Shown here: positions 11,215-20,408 of the stretch, piece by piece | Layout of the letters: every line of letters starts with the position of its first letter | Position numbering within the stretch: position 1 is the first letter of the stretch | Origin: Methylobacterium sp. J-067 | GTDB lineage: Bacteria > Pseudomonadota > Alphaproteobacteria > Rhizobiales > Beijerinckiaceae | Assembly (NCBI RefSeq): GCF_022829465.1 | Contig: NZ_JAKSXZ010000110.1 | Location: forward strand, 124,001 to 188,000 | DNA length: 64,000 nt | Reading direction: 5' to 3' | The notes under the pieces: generated by a model | What the model saw: only the letters and a program-made list of their open reading frames with translations | The model's database searches: none | Told to the model about the DNA's origin: nothing | Program-made: the position numbers and the translations under genes

Positions 11215-12525
11215 TCAGGCGGTCGCGGCGGCGCGGGGCAGGGTGTCGCTGCCGGTCGCCGGCAGATCGTCCCGCGTCTCCGGCATCAGCATGAGGTACA
11301 GGGCGAAGCCGACACCCGCGATGGCCGCAAGCGACAGGAACGCCGCCGAATACCCGGCCGAGACGATGATGACGCCGGCCAGCGTGGCGCTGAGCGAGGC
11401 GCCGACGCCCTGCGCTGTGGCGACCGCGCCCTGCGCGGCGTTGAAGCGTCCGTTGCCGCGCGTCAGGTCGGCCACGACGATGGGGAACAGCGCGCCGTAG
11501 ATGCCCGCGCCGATGCCGTCGAGGAGCTGCACACCCACCAGCCAGAACGGACTGTCCGAGAAGGTGTAGAGCACCCCCCGGATCGCCAGGATGCCGAAGG
11601 CGACGAGAAAGATCGGCTTGCGGCCGATGGCGTCGGCCTTGGCGCCGACGAACATCGCGGTCGGCACCATCACGCATTGAGCGGCCACGATGCAGATCGC
11701 GATGAGCGAGGTCGCATGGTCCTTGCCGGAGATATGGGTGAGCAACTGGCCGACCGAGGTCAGCATCGCCGCGTTGGCGAGGTGGAAGATCGCGCAGAGC
11801 ACCGCGAAGAGCAGCAGCCCCTTGCTCTTGAGCAGGGTCTTCAGGCTCGACGGCTCCTCGTCGTCCTTGGTCTCGGCGGTGGTCATGCCCCGCGCGAGGT
11901 CGTCATCGATCTCCTTGGCTGGCACCAGCAGCATCGCGCCGATGGAGAGGGCCGCCAGGAGGCCCATCAGCCAGAACACCACCACCGGGCCGAAGAAGTA
12001 GGCGAGGCCGCCCGCCGCCGCCGCCGAGACGGCGTTGCCGGCATGGTTGAAGCCCTCGTTCCGGCCGATCCGCTTCGAGAACATCTTGGGCCCGACGAGG
12101 CCGAGCGTGATCGCGGCGAGGGCCGGCGCGAAGATCACGCCCGCGACATGGGCGAGGGATTGCGTGGCGGTGACGACGTAGAAGTTCGAGACGAAGGGCA
12201 GGACGAGGCAGCTCGCCGTCACCGCGATGGCGGCGGCGATCACCACCGCCCGCTTGTGGTTGGTTTTGTCGATGAAGGCCCCGGCGGGCGTCTGCATCAC
12301 GAGGCCGATGATGCCCGCGATGGTCATCACGAGGCCGGTCGTCGCCTCGTTCCACCCCTGGTCCGGGCCGCGCACGGCGATCAGGTAGATCGCCAGATAG
12401 GGGCCAAGGCCGTCTCGCACGTCCGCGAGGAAGAAGTTGAGGGCGTCGAGGCCGCGCAGGGCCTTCGCCGAGGGAGCCTTCGTGCTCCCGCCCCTCATCT
12501 CGTTCGGCAAAGCTGCCCCGGCCAT
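11215..12525 (-). CDS. MFS transporter
   Basis: 436 residues with about twelve hydrophobic helices and a long charged central loop (KEIDDDLARGMTTAETKDD). Typical MFS loop signatures are seen at FIDKTNHKR and at AKADAIGRKP, the loop 2-3 and loop 8-9 equivalents. ATG 12525 has GAGGAT about seven bases upstream. First gene of the cassette with the phosphoesterase, the anion permease and the DUF606 protein, and 134 bases downstream of a two-component system read in the same direction, which may regulate it. The substrate cannot be inferred. Confidence 0.9.
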   Translation of the reverse strand: MAGAALPNEMRGGSTKAPSAKALRGLDALNFFLADVRDGLGPYLAIYLIAVRGPDQGWNEATTGLVMTIAGIIGLVMQTPAGAFIDKTNHKRAVVIAAAIAVTASCLVLPFVSNFYVVTATQSLAHVAGVIFAPALAAITLGLVGPKMFSKRIGRNEGFNHAGNAVSAAAAGGLAYFFGPVVVFWLMGLLAALSIGAMLLVPAKEIDDDLARGMTTAETKDDEEPSSLKTLLKSKGLLLFAVLCAIFHLANAAMLTSVGQLLTHISGKDHATSLIAICIVAAQCVMVPTAMFVGAKADAIGRKPIFLVAFGILAIRGVLYTFSDSPFWLVGVQLLDGIGAGIYGALFPIVVADLTRGNGRFNAAQGAVATAQGVGASLSATLAGVIIVSAGYSAAFLSLAAIAGVGFALYLMLMPETRDDLPATGSDTLPRAAATA

Positions 12526-12659
12526 GGATAGAATCCTCGATCGTCCGCCCCCGCGGACCGAGCGCCACCATGACGCGCCACGGCAGATGCAGTTCCGGTT
12601 GGCAGTCTCCGATGACGATTAGTTGAGCAGAACGGCCGGAACCGGCAGCTTTCGCCCCA

Positions 12660-14039
12660 TTACGGTGAGTCTTCGCTGTCTGATTTAGCGACGTCCTCTG
12701 TCGTGTTTTGCGACAGTGCCGGGTCATCTACGGCGAGGCCGTAACGTTCGATCTTCGCGTAGAGCAGTTGCCGCTGGATGCCGAGGCGCTTGGCGGCGCG
12801 GGTGCGGTTGCCGCCTTCGTCTTCGAGCGCCCGCGCGATCATCCGGCGTTCGAGCCGCGCGACGGCGCCCGGCAGGTCGCCGGCCTCGTCCTCCGCCGTA
12901 TCCGGTGCGGCGGGTGCGCTGCCCGGCAGGTCGATCTCGTCGGCGGCGATCATCCCGCCGCGCACCAGAACGGCGGCGCGCTCCACCACGTTGCGCAATT
13001 CGCGGACGTTGCCGGGCCAGGGATAGGCCAGCAGCCGCGCCGCCGCCCCGGCGCTGAGGCGCTTGCCGAAGGCGGCAAGGAAATATTCGGCGAGCGGCAC
13101 GATGTCGGCGAGGCGGTCGCGCAGGGGTGGCAGGGCGATGGGGACGACCGCCAACCGGTAATAGAGGTCGGCGCGGAAGCGGCCCTCCGCCACGAGGGCC
13201 GGGAGGTCGCGGTGGGTCGCCGCCACGAGGCGGACATCGATCCGCAGCGGCCGCCCGCCAAGGGGCGTGACCGTGCGGTCCTGGATCACCCGCAGGATCT
13301 TGGCCTGCATGGCGGGGGCCATGTCGCCAACCTCATCGAGGAACAGCGTACCCCCGGCCGCCTGGGCGAAGGCGCCGCTCCGGTCGGCCGTGGCGCCGGG
13401 GAAGCCGCCGCGCGCATGGCCGAACAGCTCGATCTCCAGCAGGTCGGGCCGGATCGCGGCGCAATCCACCGGTACGAACGGCCTCTCGCGCCGGGCGGAA
13501 TAGGCATGGATGGCGCGGGCGACCTCCTCCTTGCCGGTGCCGGTCTCGCCGCCGATCAGCACCGTCGCCGGGTTGTCGGCGACGAGACCGATGGTCTTCT
13601 GCACCCGGCGCATCGCCTCGCTCGACCCGACGAGCCCGCCCGCTGGGCGCTTGCCCCCCTGCACCGGATCGGGCCGCGCGCGCTGGAGCATCCCGTCGAG
13701 GGCGGCGGCGAGGTCGGCCCGGCCGACAGGCTTCGTGAGATGATCGTGGGCCCCGAGCCGCATCGCCTCGATGGTGTTGGCCGGACTCGCATAGGCCGTG
13801 AGCACGAGGACCGGCGGCGGCTCGGCCTGCGTGCGGATGCGGGCGAGCGTCGCCATGCCGTCGAGGTCGCCCGGCATCCGCAGGTCGAGGAGCACGGCGT
13901 TCACGCCCCCCGCCGCGAGACATGCCAGGGCTTCGCTGCCGCTCGCCGCGACGACCGGACGATGGCCGAGATCGCCCACCGTCTCGGCCAGACCCTCGCG
14001 CAGGGCGGCGTCGTCATCCACGATCAGGACGGTCGCCAT
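12660..14039 (-). CDS. NtrC/DctD-family response regulator with altered GAFTGA loop
   Basis: 459 residues in three domains. The receiver (1-120) has acidic residues 8-10, phospho-acceptor D52 and K103. The AAA+ domain has Walker A GGETGTGKEE near 163-172 and Walker B LFLDEVGDM. The C-terminal Fis-type helix-turn-helix contains GNRTRAAKRLGIQRQLLYAKI. The sigma-54-contacting loop, normally GAFTGA, reads GGFPGA at 211-216, so activation of sigma-54 RNA polymerase may be lost or changed. The ATG at 14039 overlaps the end of the kinase gene by 16 bases, giving translational coupling. The MFS cassette lies immediately downstream and is a plausible target. Confidence 0.93.
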   Translation of the reverse strand: MATVLIVDDDAALREGLAETVGDLGHRPVVAASGSEALACLAAGGVNAVLLDLRMPGDLDGMATLARIRTQAEPPPVLVLTAYASPANTIEAMRLGAHDHLTKPVGRADLAAALDGMLQRARPDPVQGGKRPAGGLVGSSEAMRRVQKTIGLVADNPATVLIGGETGTGKEEVARAIHAYSARRERPFVPVDCAAIRPDLLEIELFGHARGGFPGATADRSGAFAQAAGGTLFLDEVGDMAPAMQAKILRVIQDRTVTPLGGRPLRIDVRLVAATHRDLPALVAEGRFRADLYYRLAVVPIALPPLRDRLADIVPLAEYFLAAFGKRLSAGAAARLLAYPWPGNVRELRNVVERAAVLVRGGMIAADEIDLPGSAPAAPDTAEDEAGDLPGAVARLERRMIARALEDEGGNRTRAAKRLGIQRQLLYAKIERYGLAVDDPALSQNTTEDVAKSDSEDSP

Positions 14040-15484
14040 GGCAGCTCCATGAGGAAGGTGGCGCCTTCGCCCGCCGGGGATGGCGCCAGGGTCACGTCGC
14101 CCCGATGCGCCCGCGCGATCTCGCGGACGATGGCGAGGCCGAGGCCGGTGCCGCCGGGGCGCGCGGTGGCGAAGGGCTCGAAGATCGCCACGCGCAGGTC
14201 CGGATCGACCCCCGCGCCGGAGTCCGAAACGGCGATGCTGAGAAGCACGTTGCCGTCCCGGACGACACGCCGGGCCTCCACGCGGACGATGCCGCCGTCG
14301 GGGCTGTGCTGGATCGCGTTGAGGATCAGGTTTTCCACCGCGCGCACGATCTGCGCCCGGTCGAGATGCGGATCGTCCCCCGGCGGCAGGCTGTCCGCCT
14401 CGACGGCGATGCGGACATCGCGCGCCTCGGCCAAATCCCGATGGTCCTGCGCGCACTCCATCAGCAGCGGGCCGACCGGCACCGGGCTGCGGGCGATGGA
14501 GCGCGGCTGCGTGAGGTTCAGGAGGTCGCGTAACAGGGCATCGACGCGGGCGATCTGCCCGATCACCGATTTCAGGGCGGTCGCCGCCCGTTCGGGTTCG
14601 CCGTTGGCCAGGGCGTTCTCGGCCTTCAGCCGCATGGCGGCGATGGGGTTGCGGATCTCGTGGGCGAGGTCGGCGGCGAGGCGTCCCACCGCCGCGAGGC
14701 GTTCGGCGGACACGGCCCGCTCGCGGGCGGCGCGCAGCCGCCCCCCGGCGGCGTTCAGGGCATCGACCAGCCGGTCGAGTTCCGATTCCCCCGTGCGCTG
14801 CAGGTGCGGCAGTTCCTCGGCCTCCGCGAGGGGCGAGGCGAGGGCGGCCTCCAATTGCGCGATCCGGCGGGAGAAGCCGATCAGGAACCGCCCGAGGAAG
14901 ATCGCGGCGCCGACCACCGTCACCGCCAGAAACCCGAGGCCGACGAGCAGCCGCGTGTAGGACGGTCCCTCGGCCACATGGGCGCGGATCATCGTCCAGG
15001 CGGTGGCGTCGGGGCCGTAGGCGCGCAGCGGACAGCCCTGGAGCACGAGCACCTGGGTCCGGTTCGGTCGCCGGAGCGTCACGGCGTGCTCCACCTGCAG
15101 CGCCTCGGTCGTCACCGCCGCGATGACCGGGCGCTCGGCCTCGGGCAGGTCGGTCTTCGGGCCGGTGCCCTCGTAGGTCGGGAAGGCGTAGGCGACCGAG
15201 CCGCCTGAGGCCGTCCAGATGCCGCCCTCGACGCCGGGCAGGGCTTCGAGAGCCAGGGCGACGATGCGCTCGGGGGCGGTGCCCGGCGGGAGCGGACCCT
15301 TGCGCCCGGCCACCCGGTCGATGATCTCGCGGCATCCGCGCGTCACCGCCACCTCGGCTTCGGCCACCTGCACGGCGGTCGATTGGCCATAGAGTCCGTA
15401 GAGCAGCAGGCCCGTGGCCGCGCCGGAGGCGAGCAGCATCATCCAGAGCGCGGACAGGCGCGCCCGCAGGCTGTTCGTCCTCAA
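14024..15484 (-). CDS. membrane sensor histidine kinase, DctB/NtrB-like
   Basis: Membrane kinase of about 486 residues partnering the response regulator that overlaps its end. A first membrane helix near the N-terminus (LSALWMMLLASGAATGLLLY), an extracytoplasmic sensor of about 130 residues, and a second helix (FLAVTVVGAAIFLGRFLIG) come before the HisKA domain with ADLAHEIRNPIAAMRLK near residue 270. The ATPase domain has N box ENLILNAIQH, DSGAGVDPDL and GGTGLGLAIVREI. The frame stays open to 15634 but the extra 50 residues are Pro-rich and unstructured and run into the divergent Hpt gene. TTG 15484 has GGAG seven bases upstream and is preferred. Confidence 0.87.
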   Translation of the reverse strand: MRTNSLRARLSALWMMLLASGAATGLLLYGLYGQSTAVQVAEAEVAVTRGCREIIDRVAGRKGPLPPGTAPERIVALALEALPGVEGGIWTASGGSVAYAFPTYEGTGPKTDLPEAERPVIAAVTTEALQVEHAVTLRRPNRTQVLVLQGCPLRAYGPDATAWTMIRAHVAEGPSYTRLLVGLGFLAVTVVGAAIFLGRFLIGFSRRIAQLEAALASPLAEAEELPHLQRTGESELDRLVDALNAAGGRLRAARERAVSAERLAAVGRLAADLAHEIRNPIAAMRLKAENALANGEPERAATALKSVIGQIARVDALLRDLLNLTQPRSIARSPVPVGPLLMECAQDHRDLAEARDVRIAVEADSLPPGDDPHLDRAQIVRAVENLILNAIQHSPDGGIVRVEARRVVRDGNVLLSIAVSDSGAGVDPDLRVAIFEPFATARPGGTGLGLAIVREIARAHRGDVTLAPSPAGEGATFLMELPWRPS

Positions 15485-15627
15485 GGGCGGGCTCCGCGCG
15501 GCACCGTCGGGCTCCGGGATCCGCCCCGGAGCGACATCGTGACCGATGGGGCCCGGAGGGGTTGGATGATGACGGTCAGCGGGGCATCCTGTGACCTGCA
15601 AAGTCAACCGATGTATGAAAAGGGACA

Positions 15628-15963
15628 GTGCCATTGTCCACGCCCGCCCTCGTCAATGCGAGCACGCTCTCCGAACTCGGTGACGTGATCGGGCGGGAGC
15701 GATTGGAGAAGCTGATCGCCCGCTTCTCTCAGGCCCTGGCCGACGCCTTCCCGGAGGTCGAGCGCCCGACCGTCGAGATCGGGCGCGAGGCGCACACCCT
15801 GGTCTCGATGTCCGGCATGCTCGGCTGCGACGCCTTCAGCGCCGCCTGCCGCACCCTCGAGCGCGAGGCGAAGGCGGGCGATGGTATCACCGCGCCCCTC
15901 GCCGAAGCGCGGCGCCTGCGTGACGCCACCCTCGGCGCCCTCTCGGAGAACAGCCTCGCCTAG
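15628..15963 (+). CDS. orphan histidine phosphotransfer (Hpt) protein
   Basis: Free-standing Hpt of 111 residues. The motif REAHTLVSMSGMLGC places the phospho-accepting His at 56, in the same setting as the AHxLKGxxxxxG of ArcB/ChpT-type Hpt domains, with a helix before and after. Such proteins relay phosphate between hybrid kinases and response regulators in the cytoplasm. The nearest kinase gene is convergent (HWE kinase), and the two stop codons overlap in CTAG at 15960-15963. TTG 15634 inside the same frame is a less likely start. Confidence 0.85.
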   Translation: MPLSTPALVNASTLSELGDVIGRERLEKLIARFSQALADAFPEVERPTVEIGREAHTLVSMSGMLGCDAFSAACRTLEREAKAGDGITAPLAEARRLRDATLGALSENSLA

Positions 15964-17192
15964 CTCGCCCGCTGGAAGATCTGGGCCTCGGCGGGCAGGG
16001 GCGGCAGGGGGCTCTCGAAGGTGAGCACCGCCCCGCTCGCGGGGTAATCCAGCGTGACTGCGCCGCCGAAGCTGTGGGCGAGGCTGCGGGCGATCAGCCG
16101 CGTGCCGAAGCCGGTGCGCGTCGGGGGCGCGACCGGCGGCCCGCCGATCTCCTCCCAGCGGAAGCACAGGACCGGATCGCCCTCGGGCCGGGCCTCGACC
16201 ACGTGCCACGTCACCGCGACATGGCCGGCGGGGGTGGAGAGCGAGCCGTACTTCGTGGCGTTGGTGCCGAGTTCGTGCAGCATCAGCGCCAGCGTCATGC
16301 CCTGGTGAGCGTTCAGCGTCACGTCCGGCCCCTCGACGCGGAAGCGGCCCGGCACGCCGTCGCCATGGAGCGTTACGGCCGTGCCGACGAGGGCCGAGAG
16401 CGAGGCGCTGGCGAAGGAGCCCTGCACCAGAACGTCATGCGCCTGCGCCAGCGCGAGAAGCCGCGCGGAGAGCGAATCCGAGGCGGTTTCGAGGGAGACG
16501 GCGTTGCGCAGGGTCTGCGCCGCCACCGCCTGCACCAGCGCCAGCGTGTTCTTCATGCGGTGAGCGAGTTCCTGCATCAGCAGGGTCTGCCGCGCCTCGG
16601 TGGTCTTCAACTCCGTGATGTCGCGGGCGACCGCCAGGATCCGCTCCGGCCGCTCGTCGGCCCCGTGGATCGACGTCACCGCGATGTCCCACCACGTCGA
16701 GATCCCGCGCACCTCCAGTTCCGCCTGGAACCGGTTGGCGCGGCCGAGCCGGGCCGAGTGCAGGCCGGAGAGCACGGCGTTGCGGCTGTCGGGGCAGATC
16801 CAGAAATCGACCCACAGCTGACCGAGCGCCCCCGCCGCGCTGACGAGGCCGAGGATCGAGGGGCCGTTTTCGCTGAGCGTGATCAGGCGACCGTCGAGAT
16901 CGAGCACCGCCACGAAATCGTTCGTGGTCCACAACAGGCGCCGGTTGAATTCCTCGCTAGCCTGGAGCTTCGCGTTCAGTTCCTCGGCGCTGGCGAGGCG
17001 GGTGGCGCTGTGCTCGGCGGCGATCCGACCGCTCTCGACCATGCGGTTGAGGCGGGCGTTGCGGCGAATCTCGCTGTCGGCGAGTTCCGTCGCCTGACTC
17101 AGCAGAAGCCGCAGCCGCGCGTTCTCCGCCTCGAGATCTTCGCGGCGGACCACGACCGGTTCCAGGTCAGTCAACGCAACAAGCAGATCCAT
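15960..17192 (-). CDS. cytosolic PAS-HWE family histidine kinase
   Basis: About 410 residues, no membrane helix. An N-terminal coiled-coil (EDLEAENARLRLLLSQ) is followed by a PAS domain (about 80-190, ending VARDITELK), then the HWE/HisKA_2 domain with H box ELAHRMKNTLALVQAV, N box LHELGTNATKYGSLS and the defining W-x-E in CFRWEEIGG, and a G box GFGTRLIARSL. HWE kinases are typical of alphaproteobacteria and include light and general-stress sensors. No response regulator is adjacent. TTG 17216 would add 8 residues; ATG 17192 is chosen for the standard start codon and GGGGGCG upstream. Confidence 0.92.
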   Translation of the reverse strand: MDLLVALTDLEPVVVRREDLEAENARLRLLLSQATELADSEIRRNARLNRMVESGRIAAEHSATRLASAEELNAKLQASEEFNRRLLWTTNDFVAVLDLDGRLITLSENGPSILGLVSAAGALGQLWVDFWICPDSRNAVLSGLHSARLGRANRFQAELEVRGISTWWDIAVTSIHGADERPERILAVARDITELKTTEARQTLLMQELAHRMKNTLALVQAVAAQTLRNAVSLETASDSLSARLLALAQAHDVLVQGSFASASLSALVGTAVTLHGDGVPGRFRVEGPDVTLNAHQGMTLALMLHELGTNATKYGSLSTPAGHVAVTWHVVEARPEGDPVLCFRWEEIGGPPVAPPTRTGFGTRLIARSLAHSFGGAVTLDYPASGAVLTFESPLPPLPAEAQIFQRAS

Positions 17193-17452
17193 CGCAGCGC
17201 CCCCGCCGTACCCCAACCGGAGGCCCCGTCACGGGGCTCGAGCCCTGCGAAGGCGCGGTCGGCGACGGTCAGATCGGAGCGAAGACGGCGTTGGCGGACT
17301 GGGCCCGCTTCTATGTCGCCGCCCCCGCCCGCAACCACGCGATTCGAGGGGTGCTCGACCGTATCATGCGGCCAAGCTGCCGCAAGCGAAGACTGTGTCA
17401 GTTCGCTTGCGACAAAAGCGACGAATCCCGAAAATTGTATTCGATTAGACGT

Positions 17453-19084
17453 TCAGCGTTTTCGCATAAGCAATACCAACCACCCGATACCGAGAATAAA
17501 TACGACGAGTCCGATTGACACAAAAACCGGAGTCCCGAGGTCGATGAGCCGGGGGGCGAGCTGAGTAGCGAAGGCCGCGACCACAAGGGCCACCGCGACG
17601 CGGGCGGCGGCGCGCTCGATCCCACGCGTGACCTTGTCGAGGCCCTTGATCTCGATCTCGACGGTGACGCGACCCTGCTTCAGCCGCACCAGCATCAGGT
17701 GGATGAGCGTCGGCAGCTCTGAGGCGGCGCCGTAGAGGCCCGCGCCGAGGGCCTCGGCCTTCTGCTTCAGCCCGTCGAGGGAGAATTGCGAGCGCATGCT
17801 CGCCCGCACCGTCGGCGCGGCGGCGGCGAAGAGGTCGAAGTTCGGATCGAGGTGGCGCATCACGCCGTCCGCCGTCACGAGACCCTTGAACAGGATCGCA
17901 AGGTCGGTCGGCATCGCGAGGTCGTTCTCGCGGGCCATGTTCATGAAGTCTGTAAGGACAAGCCCGAGGTTCAGTGGGATCGTGGAGTGGCTTTCCACGA
18001 AGGCCTGGGCCGAGACCTGGAGCTTGGTGAGGTCGGGGTTGCTGGTGCCGGTCCAGTCGAGCAGCACGGCCATCAGGCCGTCCGCGTCCTGCTTCAGCAT
18101 GGCGCCGATCAGCACCAGCAACTGGTTGCGCCGCCGTTGCGACAGGCGGCCGATGATGCCGAAATCGATGAAGCCGATGCGGTTGCCCGCCATCGCCAGC
18201 ATGTTGCCGGGGTGCGGGTCGGCGTGGAACTGCCCCTCGATCAGGGCCATCTGCAGGAAGGCGTCGGTGCCCTTCTGAGCGAGCATCTTCTTGTCGATGC
18301 CCGCCGCCGCCAGGGCGGCCTCGTCGTTGGGCGGGATGCCGTGGATGAAATCCTGCACCAGCACCCGCTCGGAGCAATACTCCCAGTGGATGCGCGGGAA
18401 CACGATGTCGTCGCGCCCCTCGAAGATCTGCGCGAGCTGTTCGCAGTTCCGGGCCTCGTTGAGGAGGTCCAGCTCGCCGTTCAGGCCGTCGGCGAGGTGG
18501 CGCATCTGCTCGCGGGGTTGGTAGCGGGCCATGTCCGGCCACTCCGCCTCCACGATGCGGGCGCCGTGCGCCATCAGCCGCAGGTCGGCCTCGATGATCT
18601 TGCGCAGGTTCGGCCGCACCACCTTGACGATGACGTCCTCGCCCGAATGCAGCCGCGCCCGGTAGACTTGGGCGATGGAGGCCGAGGCGAGGGGTTCGAT
18701 GTTGAACTCGGCGAAGATCTCCGCCGCCGGGCCGCCGAGGTCCTGCTCCAACTGATCCTTGATCTGCTCCCACGGCACGGGAGGGACCTGGCTGTGCAGC
18801 TTCTGCAACTCCTCCGTCCATGCGGGGGAGAGCAGATCGGGCCGGCTCGCGAGGATCTGGCCGAACTTGATGAAGGTCGGCCCCAGCGCCTCGATGGCCC
18901 GGCGCATCCGCTCGGGCTCGGAGAGGCGGGTGACGTCGACGCGTGGCTGGCGGCGCGGCAGCAGCGGAAGCGCACGCAGCCCGAGACGGTCCACGACGCG
19001 GGTGACGCCGAAACCGATCAGGATCGAGGCAATCTCCGACAGCCGCTGGCGGTCGCGTGCGGCAACGAAGGCGGTTTTGAGCAT
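17453..19084 (-). CDS. ubiB: UbiB/ABC1-family protein kinase-like ATPase
   Basis: Needed for ubiquinone biosynthesis in proteobacteria; an atypical kinase fold that acts as an ATPase on membrane-bound lipid intermediates. 543 residues. Visible motifs: KxGQ in FIKFGQILASRPD, Ala-rich loop ASASIAQVYRA, ATP-site Lys in VIVKVVRP, catalytic HADPHPGN and metal-binding FIDFGIIG. Two C-terminal hydrophobic helices (the last about 525-540) anchor it in the membrane, as in UbiB. No other ubi gene is nearby. Confidence 0.92.
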   Translation of the reverse strand: MLKTAFVAARDRQRLSEIASILIGFGVTRVVDRLGLRALPLLPRRQPRVDVTRLSEPERMRRAIEALGPTFIKFGQILASRPDLLSPAWTEELQKLHSQVPPVPWEQIKDQLEQDLGGPAAEIFAEFNIEPLASASIAQVYRARLHSGEDVIVKVVRPNLRKIIEADLRLMAHGARIVEAEWPDMARYQPREQMRHLADGLNGELDLLNEARNCEQLAQIFEGRDDIVFPRIHWEYCSERVLVQDFIHGIPPNDEAALAAAGIDKKMLAQKGTDAFLQMALIEGQFHADPHPGNMLAMAGNRIGFIDFGIIGRLSQRRRNQLLVLIGAMLKQDADGLMAVLLDWTGTSNPDLTKLQVSAQAFVESHSTIPLNLGLVLTDFMNMARENDLAMPTDLAILFKGLVTADGVMRHLDPNFDLFAAAAPTVRASMRSQFSLDGLKQKAEALGAGLYGAASELPTLIHLMLVRLKQGRVTVEIEIKGLDKVTRGIERAAARVAVALVVAAFATQLAPRLIDLGTPVFVSIGLVVFILGIGWLVLLMRKR

Positions 19085-19166
19085 GAGGCTGGCGGCATTC
19101 CTGAATGGGGCTTCACCGCAGCCCGATCTTAAGGACTTTTTTGGGACCTACTTACGCAGATCCGCT

Positions 19167-19194
19167 GCCGGCATCGCCGCAGGGCGATGCCGGC
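19167..19194 (-). terminator. hairpin terminator of the aminotransferase gene
   Basis: A perfect 12-bp stem (GCCGGCATCGCC at 19167-19178 against GGCGATGCCGGC at 19183-19194) with a 4-base loop, beginning 9 bases after the aminotransferase stop codon on the minus strand. No T tract follows, which is common in high-GC genomes. Confidence 0.6.
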
Positions 19195-19202
19195 GTGGCG
19201 GT

Positions 19203-20408
19203 TCAGCCCTGCACGGCGCCGTCGATGGCGTCGAGCACGCGGTCGATGTTGTGGGTGTTCAAAGCGGCGACGCAGACGCGGCCGGTCTCAAGGGCGTAGA
19301 CCTCGTGCTGCTCGCGCAGGCGGACGGCCTCGTCGGGGCTGAGGCCGGTATACGAGAACATGCCCTTCTGCACCTTGATCGCCTCGAAGCCCCGGTCGGG
19401 GTGGCGCTGGTGCAGGCTGTCGGCCATGCGCACCCGCATCTCCTGGATGCGCTCGCGCATCTGGCCGAGCTCCTTCTCCCAATCGGCCCGGAGCGCCGGA
19501 TCGGTCAGCACGATCTCGACGATGGCGGCGCCGTGCGTCACCGGGTTGGAGTAGCTCCACCGCACCAGCCGCTTGGCCAGGGCCTCGACCTTGGCGCGCA
19601 TGGCCGGATCGGCCGCGACGATCGTCAGGGCGCCGACGCGCTCACCGTAGAGCGAGAACGACTTCGAGAACGACGAGGCGACGAAGAACTCCTGGCCCGA
19701 TTCGGCAAAGCGGCGCACCGGCCCGGCATCCGCGTCGAGGCCCAGGCCGAAGCCCTGGTAGGCGATGTCGAGGAAGGGGATGAGCCCGCGCTTCTGCATC
19801 AGCGGCACGAGGTCCGCCCATTCCTCGTCCGTCAGGTCGGCGCCGGTCGGGTTGTGGCAGCAGGCATGCAGCACGACGATGGAGCCGGCCGGCATCGTCT
19901 CGAGGGCCGCGCGCATGGCCGGGTAATCGGCACCGCCGGTCTCATTGTTGAAGTAGGGGTAGTCCACCACGGTGAAGCCGGCCTGGGTGAACAGGGCGCG
20001 GTGGTTCTCCCAGGTCGGGTCGCTGACGGCGACGGTCGCGCCGGGCTTCAGCTTGGCGAGTACGTCGGCGCCGATCTTCAGGGCGCCCGTCCCGCCGACG
20101 CTCTGGAGCGTCGCGGCCCGATTCGCCTTGAGGATCGCCGCGCCCTCGCCGAACAGCAGCGCCTGCACCGCGTCCCGGAACGGCTTCGTGCCTTCGATGG
20201 GCCGGTAGGTCTTCGGCAGGCCCTTCTCGATCCAGCGCTTCTCGGCCTCCTGCACCGCCCGCAGGCGCGGCACCTTGCCCTCCGCGTCGGTGTAGACGCC
20301 GATGGCGAGATTCAGCTTGCCCGGACGGGTGTCGGCATTGAACGCCTCGAACAGGCGCATGATGGGGTCGAGCGGCGCATCCTGGATGCCAGCGAACAAC
20401 GAGGTCAT
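19203..20408 (-). CDS. tyrB: aromatic-amino-acid / aspartate aminotransferase
   Basis: PLP enzyme of the class I aminotransferase group related to TyrB and AspC; moves the amino group between glutamate and aromatic or C4 oxo-acids. 401 residues from ATG 20408, which gives the family start MTSLFAGIQDAPLDPIM. The PLP Lys lies in SSFSKSFSLYGERVG and the substrate/PLP segment is HACCHNPTGADL. The longest frame adds 39 unsupported residues. A clear hairpin follows the gene. TyrB and AspC specificities cannot be separated from sequence alone. Confidence 0.93.
   Translation of the reverse strand: MTSLFAGIQDAPLDPIMRLFEAFNADTRPGKLNLAIGVYTDAEGKVPRLRAVQEAEKRWIEKGLPKTYRPIEGTKPFRDAVQALLFGEGAAILKANRAATLQSVGGTGALKIGADVLAKLKPGATVAVSDPTWENHRALFTQAGFTVVDYPYFNNETGGADYPAMRAALETMPAGSIVVLHACCHNPTGADLTDEEWADLVPLMQKRGLIPFLDIAYQGFGLGLDADAGPVRRFAESGQEFFVASSFSKSFSLYGERVGALTIVAADPAMRAKVEALAKRLVRWSYSNPVTHGAAIVEIVLTDPALRADWEKELGQMRERIQEMRVRMADSLHQRHPDRGFEAIKVQKGMFSYTGLSPDEAVRLREQHEVYALETGRVCVAALNTHNIDRVLDAIDGAVQG

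Noticed and set aside
12708..14960. A 750-codon open frame antisense to the two-component genes
   Set aside because: The same GC effect; the two minus-strand genes carry clear receiver, AAA+ and kinase motifs.
14040..15335. Upstream extension of the response-regulator frame as a fusion protein
   Set aside because: This part is out of frame with the histidine kinase and is Arg/Pro-rich; the receiver starts at ATG 14039.
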